A stretch of 64,000 bases of DNA from Candidatus Aquidulcis sp. (lineage in GTDB: Bacteria; Chloroflexota; Anaerolineae; UBA4142): the NCBI GenBank assembly GCA_020723345.1, contig DYJA01000020.1, positions 17,989 through 81,988 of the forward strand. The letters are read 5' to 3'. The notes below the pieces were generated by a model. It worked only from the letters and a program-made list of their open reading frames with translations. It had not been told where the DNA came from and ran no database searches. The first letter of the stretch is position 1. Every line of letters begins with the position of its first letter. A program made the translations under genes and the position numbers. Shown here piece by piece: positions 51,149-59,065 of the stretch.

Positions 51149-52108
51149 ATGGAACCCTCTCAGATCAAGCGTAAAGCCGAACAACTTCCCGCGCGACCGG
51201 GCGTCTATCTCTTCAAGAATGCCAAAGGGACGGTCATTTACGTGGGACAGTCCGCCAATCTGCGCAAGCGGGTCGCCGGATACTTTCGTCTCACCTCCCG
51301 ACGTTCGTCGAAGACAAGCAAACTCGTCGCCGAGATCTCCGGTTTTGATTTCACCGCGACCCCCACTCAGTTGGCCGCGCTCAAGTTAGAGCGCCAATTG
51401 ATCAAAGAACATCAGCCCAAATATAATAAAGTCCGCCTGACCCCCCAGTTCATCCTCGAACGCAAAAAACAAATTCTCGACGCCGCGACCAAGGTTTTTG
51501 CCGCCAAGGGATTCGACCGCGCGACGATTGCCGACGTCGCGCGCGCCGCCGGCATCGCCGAAGGTTCGATCTACAACTATTTCAAAAACAAGGACGATCT
51601 CCTCGTCAGTATTCCCCGCCAAGCGATTCAACCCCCTCTCGAATCGGTCGTCGCGATGGTGCGCGCCGCCGCGGATACGCCGATTCCGCCCGAACAAATG
51701 CTCCCCATCGCGGCGAAGAATATGGAAGCCGTTTTCAAGCAGAACGGACATATCTTTCGCATCTTGTTTTCTGCCCTGCCGACGATGAGTCCAAGCGCGC
51801 GCGAGCAATATTTGAATCGAGTGATCTTTTACGTGTGGGACATTCTGGAATCATATTTTCGTGAACTGATCGAAAAGGGAATTCTCCGGCGCGAACTGCA
51901 TCCGGCTATTCTCACGCGCGCGTTCGTCGGGATGTTCATTCCTTTTCTGCTGTTGGAACAGATCCTGGGACTCAAAAGCCCGGCAGGATTCGACTATGAG
52001 CAAATCATCGCCGAGAACATCACCGTCTTTTTGCGCGGCGCGCTGGCGGAGCCGGACGCGTCGTCCGAACGTCAACCCAAACACGTTCAGAAAATCGCGG
52101 TGGAGTAA
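51149..52108 (+). CDS. GIY-YIG nuclease domain fused to a TetR-family regulator
   Basis: This is a 319-aa protein with two domains not normally joined. Residues 13-95 are a UvrC-like GIY-YIG nuclease: GVYLF (18-22), VIYVGQSANLRKRV (29-42), E81 in LKLERQLIKEH and N93 in PKYNKV. The tyrosines, arginine, glutamate and asparagine of the catalytic set are all present. Residues 103-150 are a TetR helix-turn-helix (IADVARAAGIAEGSIYNYF), and the rest is a helical ligand-binding domain of TetR type. The regulator part resembles those controlling YbhFSR-type exporters. The ATG at 51149 follows GGGAG by 8 bp; a TTG at 51134 is possible. The next gene starts 8 bp downstream. Whether the nuclease half cuts DNA or only helps binding is unknown. 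Confidence 0.85.
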   Translation: MEPSQIKRKAEQLPARPGVYLFKNAKGTVIYVGQSANLRKRVAGYFRLTSRRSSKTSKLVAEISGFDFTATPTQLAALKLERQLIKEHQPKYNKVRLTPQFILERKKQILDAATKVFAAKGFDRATIADVARAAGIAEGSIYNYFKNKDDLLVSIPRQAIQPPLESVVAMVRAAADTPIPPEQMLPIAAKNMEAVFKQNGHIFRILFSALPTMSPSAREQYLNRVIFYVWDILESYFRELIEKGILRRELHPAILTRAFVGMFIPFLLLEQILGLKSPAGFDYEQIIAENITVFLRGALAEPDASSERQPKHVQKIAVE

Positions 52109-52116
52109 AGGACACT

Positions 52117-53238
52117 ATGAACTCACGCCTCCTTTCGATCACGCGTAAAGAATTCATCCACATCACCCGCGATCCGCGCTCGCTGGCGATCATGTTCATC
52201 ATCCCGATCGTGCAATTGATTCTGCTGGGCTATGCCGCGACGACGGATATTCGCCGGTTGAATACCGCGGTGTACGACGCGGATCGCACAATGCAAAGCC
52301 GCCAACTGATCGAAGCGTACCGCGCCTCCGATTATTTCGCGATTCGCTATCACGTAGGCAGCGAAACCGAAATGGCGGAGCTCTTGGATCGCGGCGACGT
52401 GCGCGCGGGCATTATCATTCCCGCGGGCTACGGCGACAATCTCGCGAAAGGCACAGCCGCGCAGGTCGCGTTTCTGATTGACGGTTCTGATCCATCGGTT
52501 GCATCAACCGCGTTCGCCGCGTCGCAATCGGTGGGGCAAGCGCAGAGCATCAAAATTATGCAACAGCGTTTGGGCGTGGACATTACGCAACTGGGCGGCA
52601 TCGAAATTCGCCCGCGTGTGTGGTACAACCCAGAACTCAAATCGGCGAGTTATATGATTCCGGCGGTGATGGGCATGATTCTGCAATTTCTCACGACGCT
52701 CTTCACCGCGTTGACGATCGTGCGCGAACGCGAGCAAGGCACGATCGAACAACTCGTCGTCACGCCGATCAAATCGTGGGAACTCGTCGTCGGCAAAGTG
52801 GTGCCGTATATCGGCGTCGCGTTTTTCGATCTCGCCGAAGTGCTAGTCTTTGGCGTCATCTTGTTCGACGTGCCGATTCGCGGCAACGTCCCTTTGTTAC
52901 TGATTCTCTCTTTGCTCTTTTTGCTGACGACGCTGGGTTTTGGTCTCCTCATCTCCACAGTCGCGCGCACGCAGCAAGAGGCAATGTTTCTCAGTTTTTT
53001 GGTGATGCTGCCCGGTATTTTCCTCTCCGGTTTTTTCTTTCCGCTGGAAGCAATGCCGGGCTGGTTGCAGGCAGTTAGTTACGTCATCCCCTTACGCTAC
53101 ATGCTCGTCATTCTGCGCGGCATTATTCTGAAAGGTGTGGGGCTGCCGCCGCTGATGGATCAGGTAATCGCACTCGCGATTTTGGGTCCGCTGATTTTTG
53201 CTGCCGCGTCGATGCGATTTCGCAAGTCATTAGAATAG
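52117..53238 (+). CDS. ABC-2 type exporter permease
   Basis: This is a 373-aa membrane subunit of an ABC-2 exporter (YhhJ/YbhR/YbhS-like). One helix lies near residues 26-44 (LAIMFIIPIVQLILLGYA), followed by a large extracytoplasmic loop (about 45-175), then five helices from about 180 to 370 with the conserved EREQGTIEQLVVTPIKSWEL cytoplasmic segment and PGIFLSGFFFPLEAMPGWLQ. Such permeases work with one or two ABC ATPases and a HlyD adaptor; both partner types are found downstream. Only one permease gene is present, so the transporter should be a homodimer. AAAGGAC precedes the start. Confidence 0.92.
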   Translation: MNSRLLSITRKEFIHITRDPRSLAIMFIIPIVQLILLGYAATTDIRRLNTAVYDADRTMQSRQLIEAYRASDYFAIRYHVGSETEMAELLDRGDVRAGIIIPAGYGDNLAKGTAAQVAFLIDGSDPSVASTAFAASQSVGQAQSIKIMQQRLGVDITQLGGIEIRPRVWYNPELKSASYMIPAVMGMILQFLTTLFTALTIVREREQGTIEQLVVTPIKSWELVVGKVVPYIGVAFFDLAEVLVFGVILFDVPIRGNVPLLLILSLLFLLTTLGFGLLISTVARTQQEAMFLSFLVMLPGIFLSGFFFPLEAMPGWLQAVSYVIPLRYMLVILRGIILKGVGLPPLMDQVIALAILGPLIFAAASMRFRKSLE

Positions 53239-53267
53239 AACGCGTCACGTTTCACAGAGTCCTTGAA

Positions 53268-53696
53268 ATGATTCACCTCGAACACAGCATCACGATCAAT
53301 CGTCCAGCCGAGCAGGTCTTTGCGTTCGTGACCCAGTTCGAAAATTTTCCGCAGTGGCAAGTCGGAATGATGCAAGCGAAGGTTTCCGCAGGCGCGATTG
53401 GCGTAGGCACTCAAATTGCCGTCACGCGCAAATTCTTGAATCAGCAAGTCGAAGGGACGGTTGAGGTCACCGATTATCAGCCGAACAAATCGCTTGCGAT
53501 CAAAACGGCAGCAGGTCCCCTCTCGATGCGGCTCGCGTACGCGTTCGAACCCGGCGCGGGCGACACCAAGATCAACATCGTCGGCGAAATCGATCCGAAA
53601 GGGTTGTTCCAAGTTGCCGAGCCGCTCGTCGCGCGCGAAATCAAAAGTCAATTGGAAAACAGTCTGGCGAATTTGAAGAAAATTCTGGAAGTGTAA
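53268..53696 (+). CDS. SRPBCC (START-like) protein
   Basis: This is a 142-aa polyketide-cyclase/SRPBCC-fold protein, a helix-grip domain that holds a hydrophobic ligand. Typical segments are HSITINRPAEQVFAFVTQFENFP at the N-terminus and a long C-terminal helix (SQLENSLANLKKIL). It has no catalytic motif that I recognise. It lies between the permease and an ATPase gene of the exporter, so a lipid- or drug-binding role linked to the exported substrate is plausible, but this is inferred from position only. Confidence 0.8.
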   Translation: MIHLEHSITINRPAEQVFAFVTQFENFPQWQVGMMQAKVSAGAIGVGTQIAVTRKFLNQQVEGTVEVTDYQPNKSLAIKTAAGPLSMRLAYAFEPGAGDTKINIVGEIDPKGLFQVAEPLVAREIKSQLENSLANLKKILEV

Positions 53697-53706
53697 ATTC
53701 TTCGCG

Positions 53707-54689
53707 ATGATCTCGGTTTCAAGTCTCACCAAAAAATTCGGCGAAACGGTCGCCGTCCATAATCTCTCGTTCGACGTGAACGCGGGCGAAGTTTTCGGTC
53801 TAATCGGACCCGACGGCGCGGGCAAGACGACGACGCTGCGCGTCATTTCGACCGCGATGAATCCGACGGCGGGACATGTGAGCGTCGGCGGCGTGGATAC
53901 GACGCGCGATCCCGAAGCGGTTAAAAAAGTGATTGGCTATATGCCGCAGCGCTTTGCGCTCTATCCCGATTTGACCGTCGTCGAGAACTTGAATTTCTTC
54001 GCCGACATTTTTGGCGCGCCGCGCGCCGAACGCGCCGCGCTGATCGCGCGCTTGCTCGGCTTTTCGCGTTTGACCGAATTCCAAACGCGGCTCGCGCGCA
54101 ATTTGTCCGGCGGGATGCAGAAAAAACTCGCGCTCGCGGCGACGCTGATGCACACGCCGCGCGTCTTGCTGCTCGACGAGCCGACGACCGGCGTCGATCC
54201 GGTCAGTCGCCGCGAGTTCTGGGACTTGCTGACCGAGGTACATTTGCAAAGTCGCGCGATCTCGCCGATTGAGGAACGCGCCTTGCAGACGGATCCAAAG
54301 GCGAGAGCGCGCGAAAGGTCACCATCGTGATTAGCACGCCGTACCTCGACGAGGCGGAGCGCTGCACGCGCGTCGGCTTGATGTATCGCGGTGAGTTGAT
54401 CGCGTGCGACGATCCGCGCAAACTGCGCGATGAAATGCGCGCGGTCGTCTTCGAAGCGCAATCGGAACACGCGCTCCGCGCGCGCAAATTGATCGAGCGG
54501 AGCGACGGCGTCCTCACCGTTTCGACGCACGGCGATCTGCTGCGCGTGCTCGTCGACCGTGCGGAGCGCGCCGCGTCGATTCAAACCGCGTGGCAGGTGA
54601 ACGGCATCGCGGTCAGCGATTTGCGCGCGGTCAAACCGCGCCTGGAAGACGCGTTCGTGTTGATGTTACAAAAACAGGAGCCAAAATGA
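53707..54689 (+). pseudogene. ABC exporter ATPase broken by a palindromic insertion
   Basis: The first part (53707-54249) encodes a normal ABC-2 ATPase up to the D-loop: Walker A GPDGAGKTT, signature LSGGMQKK, Walker B LLLDEPTTGVDP. After LLTEVHLQ the frame enters about 65 bp of foreign palindrome and runs off to a stop at 54330. The rest of the ATPase resumes two frames away at about 54318 with KVTIVISTPYLDEAERC and continues to 54689. The insertion is 3n+2 long, so the gene is frameshifted unless ribosomes slip or two separate halves assemble. The second half ends in an ATGA overlap with the next gene. A full second ATPase follows at 58014. A sequencing error is unlikely because a recognisable element is inserted. 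Confidence 0.8.
54252..54314. repeat. Palindromic insertion in the ATPase gene
   Basis: TCGCGCGATCTCGCC (54252-54266) and GGCGAGAGCGCGCGA (54300-54314) are inverted repeats with one mismatch, around a 33-nt loop. It interrupts the ATPase reading frame between the D-loop and the switch region. Confidence 0.75.
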
Positions 54690-56827
54690 TAATTGGAATT
54701 CCCCGCGCGCTGCATTGCTTACAACATTATCCGTTGTGGCGCACCTTTTTCGAAGAACTCGGCGCGCAGGTGTTGGTCTCGCCGCCGACGAATCGCGAAA
54801 TCGTTTCCTCCGGCGCGTCCATCGTCGCGGACGTGACGTGTCTGCCGGTCAAAGTGTACGCCGGTCACGTCGCGTGGCTGCGCGATCACGCACGCGTGGA
54901 TTTCGTTTTCGTCCCGGCGATTCGGAGCATCGAGCGCGGCGCGATGCACTGCTCCAAGTTTCAGGGCTTGCCCGATCTGATTCACGCGACGATGCCGGAT
55001 TGTCCGCCGCTGTTGGAAACCGACATCGACGCGCATCGTTACAAAATTTCCCAGGACGACGCGTTTTATCGCCTGGGACGCCGGTTCACCCGGAATCCTT
55101 TCCAGATCAAGCGCGCGTGGCAACGCGCCGGCGCGGTCGACGCGGCATATCGCGCGCGGATGGTCGCAGAAAAGATTTCGTACCTCGAAGCGTTGGCGGC
55201 GCTGTACCCCGACGCGTGGAGCGCGCCCAAGCCCGTCGAGCAAACGCCGCGCTTACACGTCGCGGTCGTCGGGCATCCGTATTGTTTGTACGACGATTAC
55301 ATCAATCACGATATTTTGGCGCGCTTGCGCGCGCTCGGCGCGCGTGTTTTCACGAGCGAGATGGTTTCGGCGCACGACGCGCAAACCGGCATTCATCACA
55401 CGACCGGGCAAACGCGCTGGTTCTACGAAAATTGGATGTCGGGCGCGGCGGGGCACTATCTTCACGATCCGCAGATCGCCGGACTGATCGCGGTGCTGGC
55501 GTTCACCTGCGGTCCCGATTCCGCAATGGTCGAAACGATCACGCGCCGCGCGCACGCGCTACAACGTCCGTTCATGAATTTGGTTTTGGACGAGCACGGC
55601 AGCGCGGCGGGCATGGTGACGCGACTGGAAGCGTTCGTGGATATGTTGACGCGACGGGAACAAAAGACCTGTGAGGTCTTGGAAACCTCGAAGGTCTCCA
55701 ATCCGCCCGTCGTCTTGCACGAGATTCACAAACCCATTGTCGGATTTCCGCGCATGGGTACGTCTGCTATTCCGATCAAATCGTTGTTCGAAGGAATCGG
55801 CGCGCGCGTCGAACTGGGTCCATCGCTCAGCAATCGAACGGTTTCGCTCGGCGCGCGGCACTCGCCGGAATTTATTTGCACGCCGTACAAGTACATCCTG
55901 GGCAATATGATCGAAATGTTGGAAAGCGGCGCGGACACGCTGCTTTACATGGACGGCGAGGAATTGTGCCGCAACAGCAGTTATACTCAGTTGTTGAACG
56001 ATGTGTTGCGCGACCTGGGTTACAAGTTCAAATTGGTGAGCACGGGTATTTTCGCGCACGGCGGCGTCTTTGCGCTACCGCAGTACTTGCGCCAATTCAT
56101 GGATCAATTCTCGTGGTCGGATGTGCTGCGCGAAATTCATCTCGCGCTGGCGAAGATGAATTTGCTGGACGAAGTGGAGCGTCGCGTGCAAGCCGCGCGC
56201 CCGCGCCAAGTCATTCAAGGCAGCGTCGACAAAATTTGGGAAGAAGGTCTCGCGCGGATCGACCAAGCGCGAAATCTGGATGTGCTTAGACAGATCAAGC
56301 CCGATCTACTTGCCAAGATCGCGCAGATCGAATTGAAACTGGGATTTCAGCCCGTCCACATCTCGACGACCGGCGAATATTACGCGGTGCTGGAGCCGTT
56401 TTACAATCTCGACGTGGAGCGCGTGCTGGGGCAACTGGGCGCGCACGCGCATCGCACGATCATGCTGGGCGATTGGGTGAAATTCGCGCTGATTCTCGAC
56501 GCGCTCGGTTTGCACAAATCGGAAGTCGAGCAAGCGGCGAAACCGTACTTGCGGTGGAATGTCGGCGGCGAAGGATTGTTGACGGTCGGTCAAACGGTGA
56601 TGGCGGCGAAGAAAGGTTTCGATGGCATCGTCGAGTTGCTGCCGTTCACGTGTCTGCCCGAAATCACCGCGCTCAACGTTTTGCCGCGCATCACGCGCGA
56701 ATTGAATATCCCGGCGATCTCGTTCATCCTGGACGAACAATCGGGACGCGCGGGAATGCGGACGCGCTTGGAAGCGTTTGTGGATTTGTTGTTCCGGCGG
56801 CGCGAACTGCGCGGCGCGACATCTTGA
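54686..56827 (+). CDS. DUF2229-type acyl-CoA dehydratase activase-related protein, two homologous halves
   Basis: This is a 713-aa protein related to the component found beside or fused to 2-hydroxyacyl-CoA dehydratase activases. The first half (1-330) starts MIIGIPRALHCLQHYPLW and has FVPAIRSIERGAMHCSKFQG. The second half (345-713) starts again with PIVGFPRMGTSAIPIKSLFE and has ICTPYKYILGNMIEML. Each half ends in a similar phrase: LVLDEHGSAAGMVTRLEAFVD and then FILDEQSGRAGMRTRLEAF. The joint contains an 11-codon palindromic repeat (55665-55697). Its start overlaps the end of the broken ATPase. The nearby BadF-type activase at 56995 is its natural partner. No dehydratase subunits are in the window. 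Confidence 0.8.
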   Translation: MIIGIPRALHCLQHYPLWRTFFEELGAQVLVSPPTNREIVSSGASIVADVTCLPVKVYAGHVAWLRDHARVDFVFVPAIRSIERGAMHCSKFQGLPDLIHATMPDCPPLLETDIDAHRYKISQDDAFYRLGRRFTRNPFQIKRAWQRAGAVDAAYRARMVAEKISYLEALAALYPDAWSAPKPVEQTPRLHVAVVGHPYCLYDDYINHDILARLRALGARVFTSEMVSAHDAQTGIHHTTGQTRWFYENWMSGAAGHYLHDPQIAGLIAVLAFTCGPDSAMVETITRRAHALQRPFMNLVLDEHGSAAGMVTRLEAFVDMLTRREQKTCEVLETSKVSNPPVVLHEIHKPIVGFPRMGTSAIPIKSLFEGIGARVELGPSLSNRTVSLGARHSPEFICTPYKYILGNMIEMLESGADTLLYMDGEELCRNSSYTQLLNDVLRDLGYKFKLVSTGIFAHGGVFALPQYLRQFMDQFSWSDVLREIHLALAKMNLLDEVERRVQAARPRQVIQGSVDKIWEEGLARIDQARNLDVLRQIKPDLLAKIAQIELKLGFQPVHISTTGEYYAVLEPFYNLDVERVLGQLGAHAHRTIMLGDWVKFALILDALGLHKSEVEQAAKPYLRWNVGGEGLLTVGQTVMAAKKGFDGIVELLPFTCLPEITALNVLPRITRELNIPAISFILDEQSGRAGMRTRLEAFVDLLFRRRELRGATS
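55665..55697. repeat. In-frame hairpin repeat at the domain joint
   Basis: AGACCTGTGAGGT and ACCTCGAAGGTCT pair with two mismatches around CTTGGA. It is 33 nt long, an exact 11 codons, read as KTCEVLETSKV. It belongs to the stem-TCTTGGA-stem family seen at 30969 and 35421. Confidence 0.6.
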
Positions 56828-56844
56828 AGCGAAGCGCAACGAAT

Positions 56845-56966
56845 TGTCATTGCGAGGCGGTTTTTGCCGAAGCAATCCCCAATTCGGCGGTGGAGATTGC
56901 TTCGTCGCATCCTTCGACTCCGCAGCAAAAAACGCTGCTCCGCTCAGGATGCTCCTCGCAATGACA
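56845..56966. repeat. 122-bp TCATTGCGAG palindromic element, intergenic copy
   Basis: TGTCATTGCGAG and CTCGCAATGACA are the ends, and GAAGCAATCCCC with its partner GGAGATTGCTTC forms an inner stem. Its length equals that of the coding-sequence copy at 8510-8631. Confidence 0.85.
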
Positions 56967-56994
56967 GACAGTCACAACGGAGAATGATACCACA

Positions 56995-58017
56995 ATGAAA
57001 ACATATCTGGGAATTGACGTTGGCTCGGTGACCACCAAGTTGGTTGTTCTGGACAACAAATACGCTGTCCTGAAATCGCTGTACTTGCGGACGCGCGGCA
57101 AACCGCTTCAAGTCGTGCAAGAAGGTATGCGCGAGATCAGTCAGGACTTGCCGAGTGAAATCGAAATTGCCGGAGTTGGAACGACCGGCAGCGGACGCTA
57201 CCTCGCCGGCGTGGTCGTCGGCGCGGATGTCGTCAAGAACGAAATCACCGCGCACGCGGTCGCGGCGTCGCACTTTGTGCCGGGCGTGCAGACGATCATC
57301 GAGATCGGCGGGCAAGATTCCAAGATCATCATTTTGCGCGATGGCGTCGCGGTCGATTTTGGGATGAACACGGTTTGCGCGGCGGGCACCGGCGCGTTTC
57401 TCGATCAGCAAGCCGCGCGTTTGGGAATCGACATTACGAACGTCGGTCCGCTCGCGTTGCAATCGAAAACGCCGGTGCGGATCGCGGGACGCTGCACCGT
57501 CTTCGCCGAATCCGATATGATCCACAAACAACAGATGGGGCATCGCGTCGAAGATATTTTGTACGGGCTGTGTCAAGCGATGGCGCGCAATTATTTGAAC
57601 AATGTGGGACTCGGCAAAGAAATTCGCGCGTTGATCGCGTTTCAGGGCGGCGTCGCGTTCAACCAGGGCATGCTCCGCGCGCTCGAAGAAGCGTTGGAAA
57701 TTCCGGTGCGCGTGCCGCCGCATCACGAAGTTATGGGCGCGATTGGCGCGGCGATGCTCGCGCGCGAAGCGATGAGCCGCCACGGACACGCGACGCAGTT
57801 CAAAGGATTCGGCGTGAGCGAGTTGGATTACCGAACCAAGTCGTTCGAATGTCATCACTGTCCGAATCATTGCGAGATCGTCCAAGTTTCGGTTGGCAAA
57901 CAAGTGGTCGCGCGCTGGGGCGGTCGCTGCGAGCGGTGGGAAGTGACGGACGCGAGCCCGTCCGCGATCGCGACGCCGGAACCCGCGTGCGCGAGTTGCG
58001 AATTGGTAACGGCATGA
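56995..58017 (+). CDS. BadF/BcrA/HgdC-type acyl-CoA dehydratase activase ATPase
   Basis: This is a 340-aa ASKHA-fold ATPase. GIDVGSVTTKLVVLD (residues 5-19) is phosphate loop 1, IIEIGGQDSKI (about 101) phosphate loop 2, and FQGGVAFNQGML the adenosine loop. The cysteines that bridge the dimer iron-sulfur cluster are in MNTVCAAGTGAF (about 125) and AGRCTVFAESDM (about 165). Such activases inject one electron per ATP into 2-hydroxyacyl-CoA dehydratases or benzoyl-CoA reductases. A Cys-rich C-terminal tail (FECHHCPNHCEI) is present. It pairs with the upstream DUF2229 protein; its target enzyme is not here. Its stop overlaps the next ATPase start (ATGA). Confidence 0.9.
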   Translation: MKTYLGIDVGSVTTKLVVLDNKYAVLKSLYLRTRGKPLQVVQEGMREISQDLPSEIEIAGVGTTGSGRYLAGVVVGADVVKNEITAHAVAASHFVPGVQTIIEIGGQDSKIIILRDGVAVDFGMNTVCAAGTGAFLDQQAARLGIDITNVGPLALQSKTPVRIAGRCTVFAESDMIHKQQMGHRVEDILYGLCQAMARNYLNNVGLGKEIRALIAFQGGVAFNQGMLRALEEALEIPVRVPPHHEVMGAIGAAMLAREAMSRHGHATQFKGFGVSELDYRTKSFECHHCPNHCEIVQVSVGKQVVARWGGRCERWEVTDASPSAIATPEPACASCELVTA

Positions 58018-58982
58018 ACGCGAATTCGATTTCGTTGTCGGCAGAAAATCTGATCAAGCAGTTCGATCACTTTGTCGCGGTGGATGACGTTTCGTTTTCC
58101 GTACGGCGCGGCGAAATTTACGGCTTGCTCGGACCGAACGGCGCGGGCAAGACGACGACGATTCGAATGTTGCTTGGTTTGCTCGCGCCGACGGCGGGCA
58201 AAGGCGCGGTGCTCGGTTTCGACATCGTGAAGCAAGCCGAAGAGATTCGCGCGCGCGTCGGGTACGTGTCGCAGAAATTCGCGCTCTATTCCGATCTCAC
58301 CGTCGCGGAGAATTTCGATTTTTACGGCGGCGTGTACGGCGTGCTGCGTGAGCGATTACCCGAACGCCGCGCGACGATTTTGCAGAGCGTCGGCTTGACG
58401 GGACAAGAGAACGAACGCGTCGCGAGTTTAGCGGGCGGCTCGCGGCAGCGGCTCGCGCTCGCGTGCGCGCTCCCGCACGAACCCGAATTTCTCTTTCTCG
58501 ACGAACCGACTGCCGGGGTGGATCCGATTTCGCGGCGGACGCTGTGGGATTTGGTGTACGATCTCGCCGCGCGTGGCACGAGCATTCTCGTCACGACGCA
58601 TTACATGGACGAAGCGGAAAACTGTCATCGCATCGCGTTCATCTATCGCGGCAAGATCGTCGCGGAAGGTTCGCCGAACGAGATGAAGACGCGGCAGATG
58701 CCCGCGCAAGTCGTCGAGATTGATTGCGACAAAACCGACGTCGCGCTGACCGTCCTTCGACAAGCTCAGGACAAGCTCAGCGACGCGAAATTATTCGACG
58801 AAGTCGCGTTGTACGGCGCGCTGATTCACGCGATTGGCGCGGACGCGCGCGAAAAGATTTCACGCGCGCGCGAAATTCTGCAATCGAATCAGGTCGCGGT
58901 CAACAGTATCGAAGTCATCGTGCCGTCGCTGGAAGATGTGTTCATCGCGCGGTTGCGGAACGTGGATGTAAATGACAAATGA
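58014..58982 (+). CDS. ABC exporter ATPase (intact)
   Basis: This is a 322-aa ATP-binding subunit of an ABC-2 exporter. Walker A is GPNGAGKTTTIRM (about residues 40-52), the Q-loop is YVSQKFALY, the signature is the unusual SLAGGSRQRLALA, Walker B FLFLDEPTAGVDP, and the H-loop TTHYMDEAE. The C-terminal extension (about 235-322) is regulatory. In it residues LRQAQDKLS are encoded by a 27-nt CTTCGACAAGCTCAGGAC-type repeat in frame (58754-58780). The C-terminus NDK and the stop codon are part of an AATGACAA word repeat. With the other ATPase broken, this is the only complete energiser for the permease at 52117. Confidence 0.92.
   Translation: MNANSISLSAENLIKQFDHFVAVDDVSFSVRRGEIYGLLGPNGAGKTTTIRMLLGLLAPTAGKGAVLGFDIVKQAEEIRARVGYVSQKFALYSDLTVAENFDFYGGVYGVLRERLPERRATILQSVGLTGQENERVASLAGGSRQRLALACALPHEPEFLFLDEPTAGVDPISRRTLWDLVYDLAARGTSILVTTHYMDEAENCHRIAFIYRGKIVAEGSPNEMKTRQMPAQVVEIDCDKTDVALTVLRQAQDKLSDAKLFDEVALYGALIHAIGADAREKISRAREILQSNQVAVNSIEVIVPSLEDVFIARLRNVDVNDK
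58754..58780. repeat. In-frame CTTCGACAAGCTCAG repeat
   Basis: CGACAAGCTCAGGACAAGCT is a dispersed-repeat word pair, 27 nt long with the flanks and thus a whole number of codons, in the C-terminal region of the ATPase. Confidence 0.55.
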
Positions 58983-59055
58983 CAAATGACAAATGGCGAA
59001 TTGCGAATTACGAATGACAGAAATCGAAAATCATAAATCGAAAATCGAAAATTCT
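58973..59055. repeat. AATGACAA / ATCGAAAAT word repeat
   Basis: ATGACAA is repeated at least three times, then TGGCGAATTGCGAATTACGA, then ATCGAAAATC words. The ATPase stop codon lies inside it and the HlyD gene starts 11 bp after it. Confidence 0.7.
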
Positions 59056-59065
59056 GAGGTGTGGT

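Noticed and set aside
54318..54689. Separate small gene made of the second ATPase half
   Set aside because: It begins in mid-domain with no ribosome site and continues the family sequence of the upstream half, so it is better read as the remainder of a broken gene.
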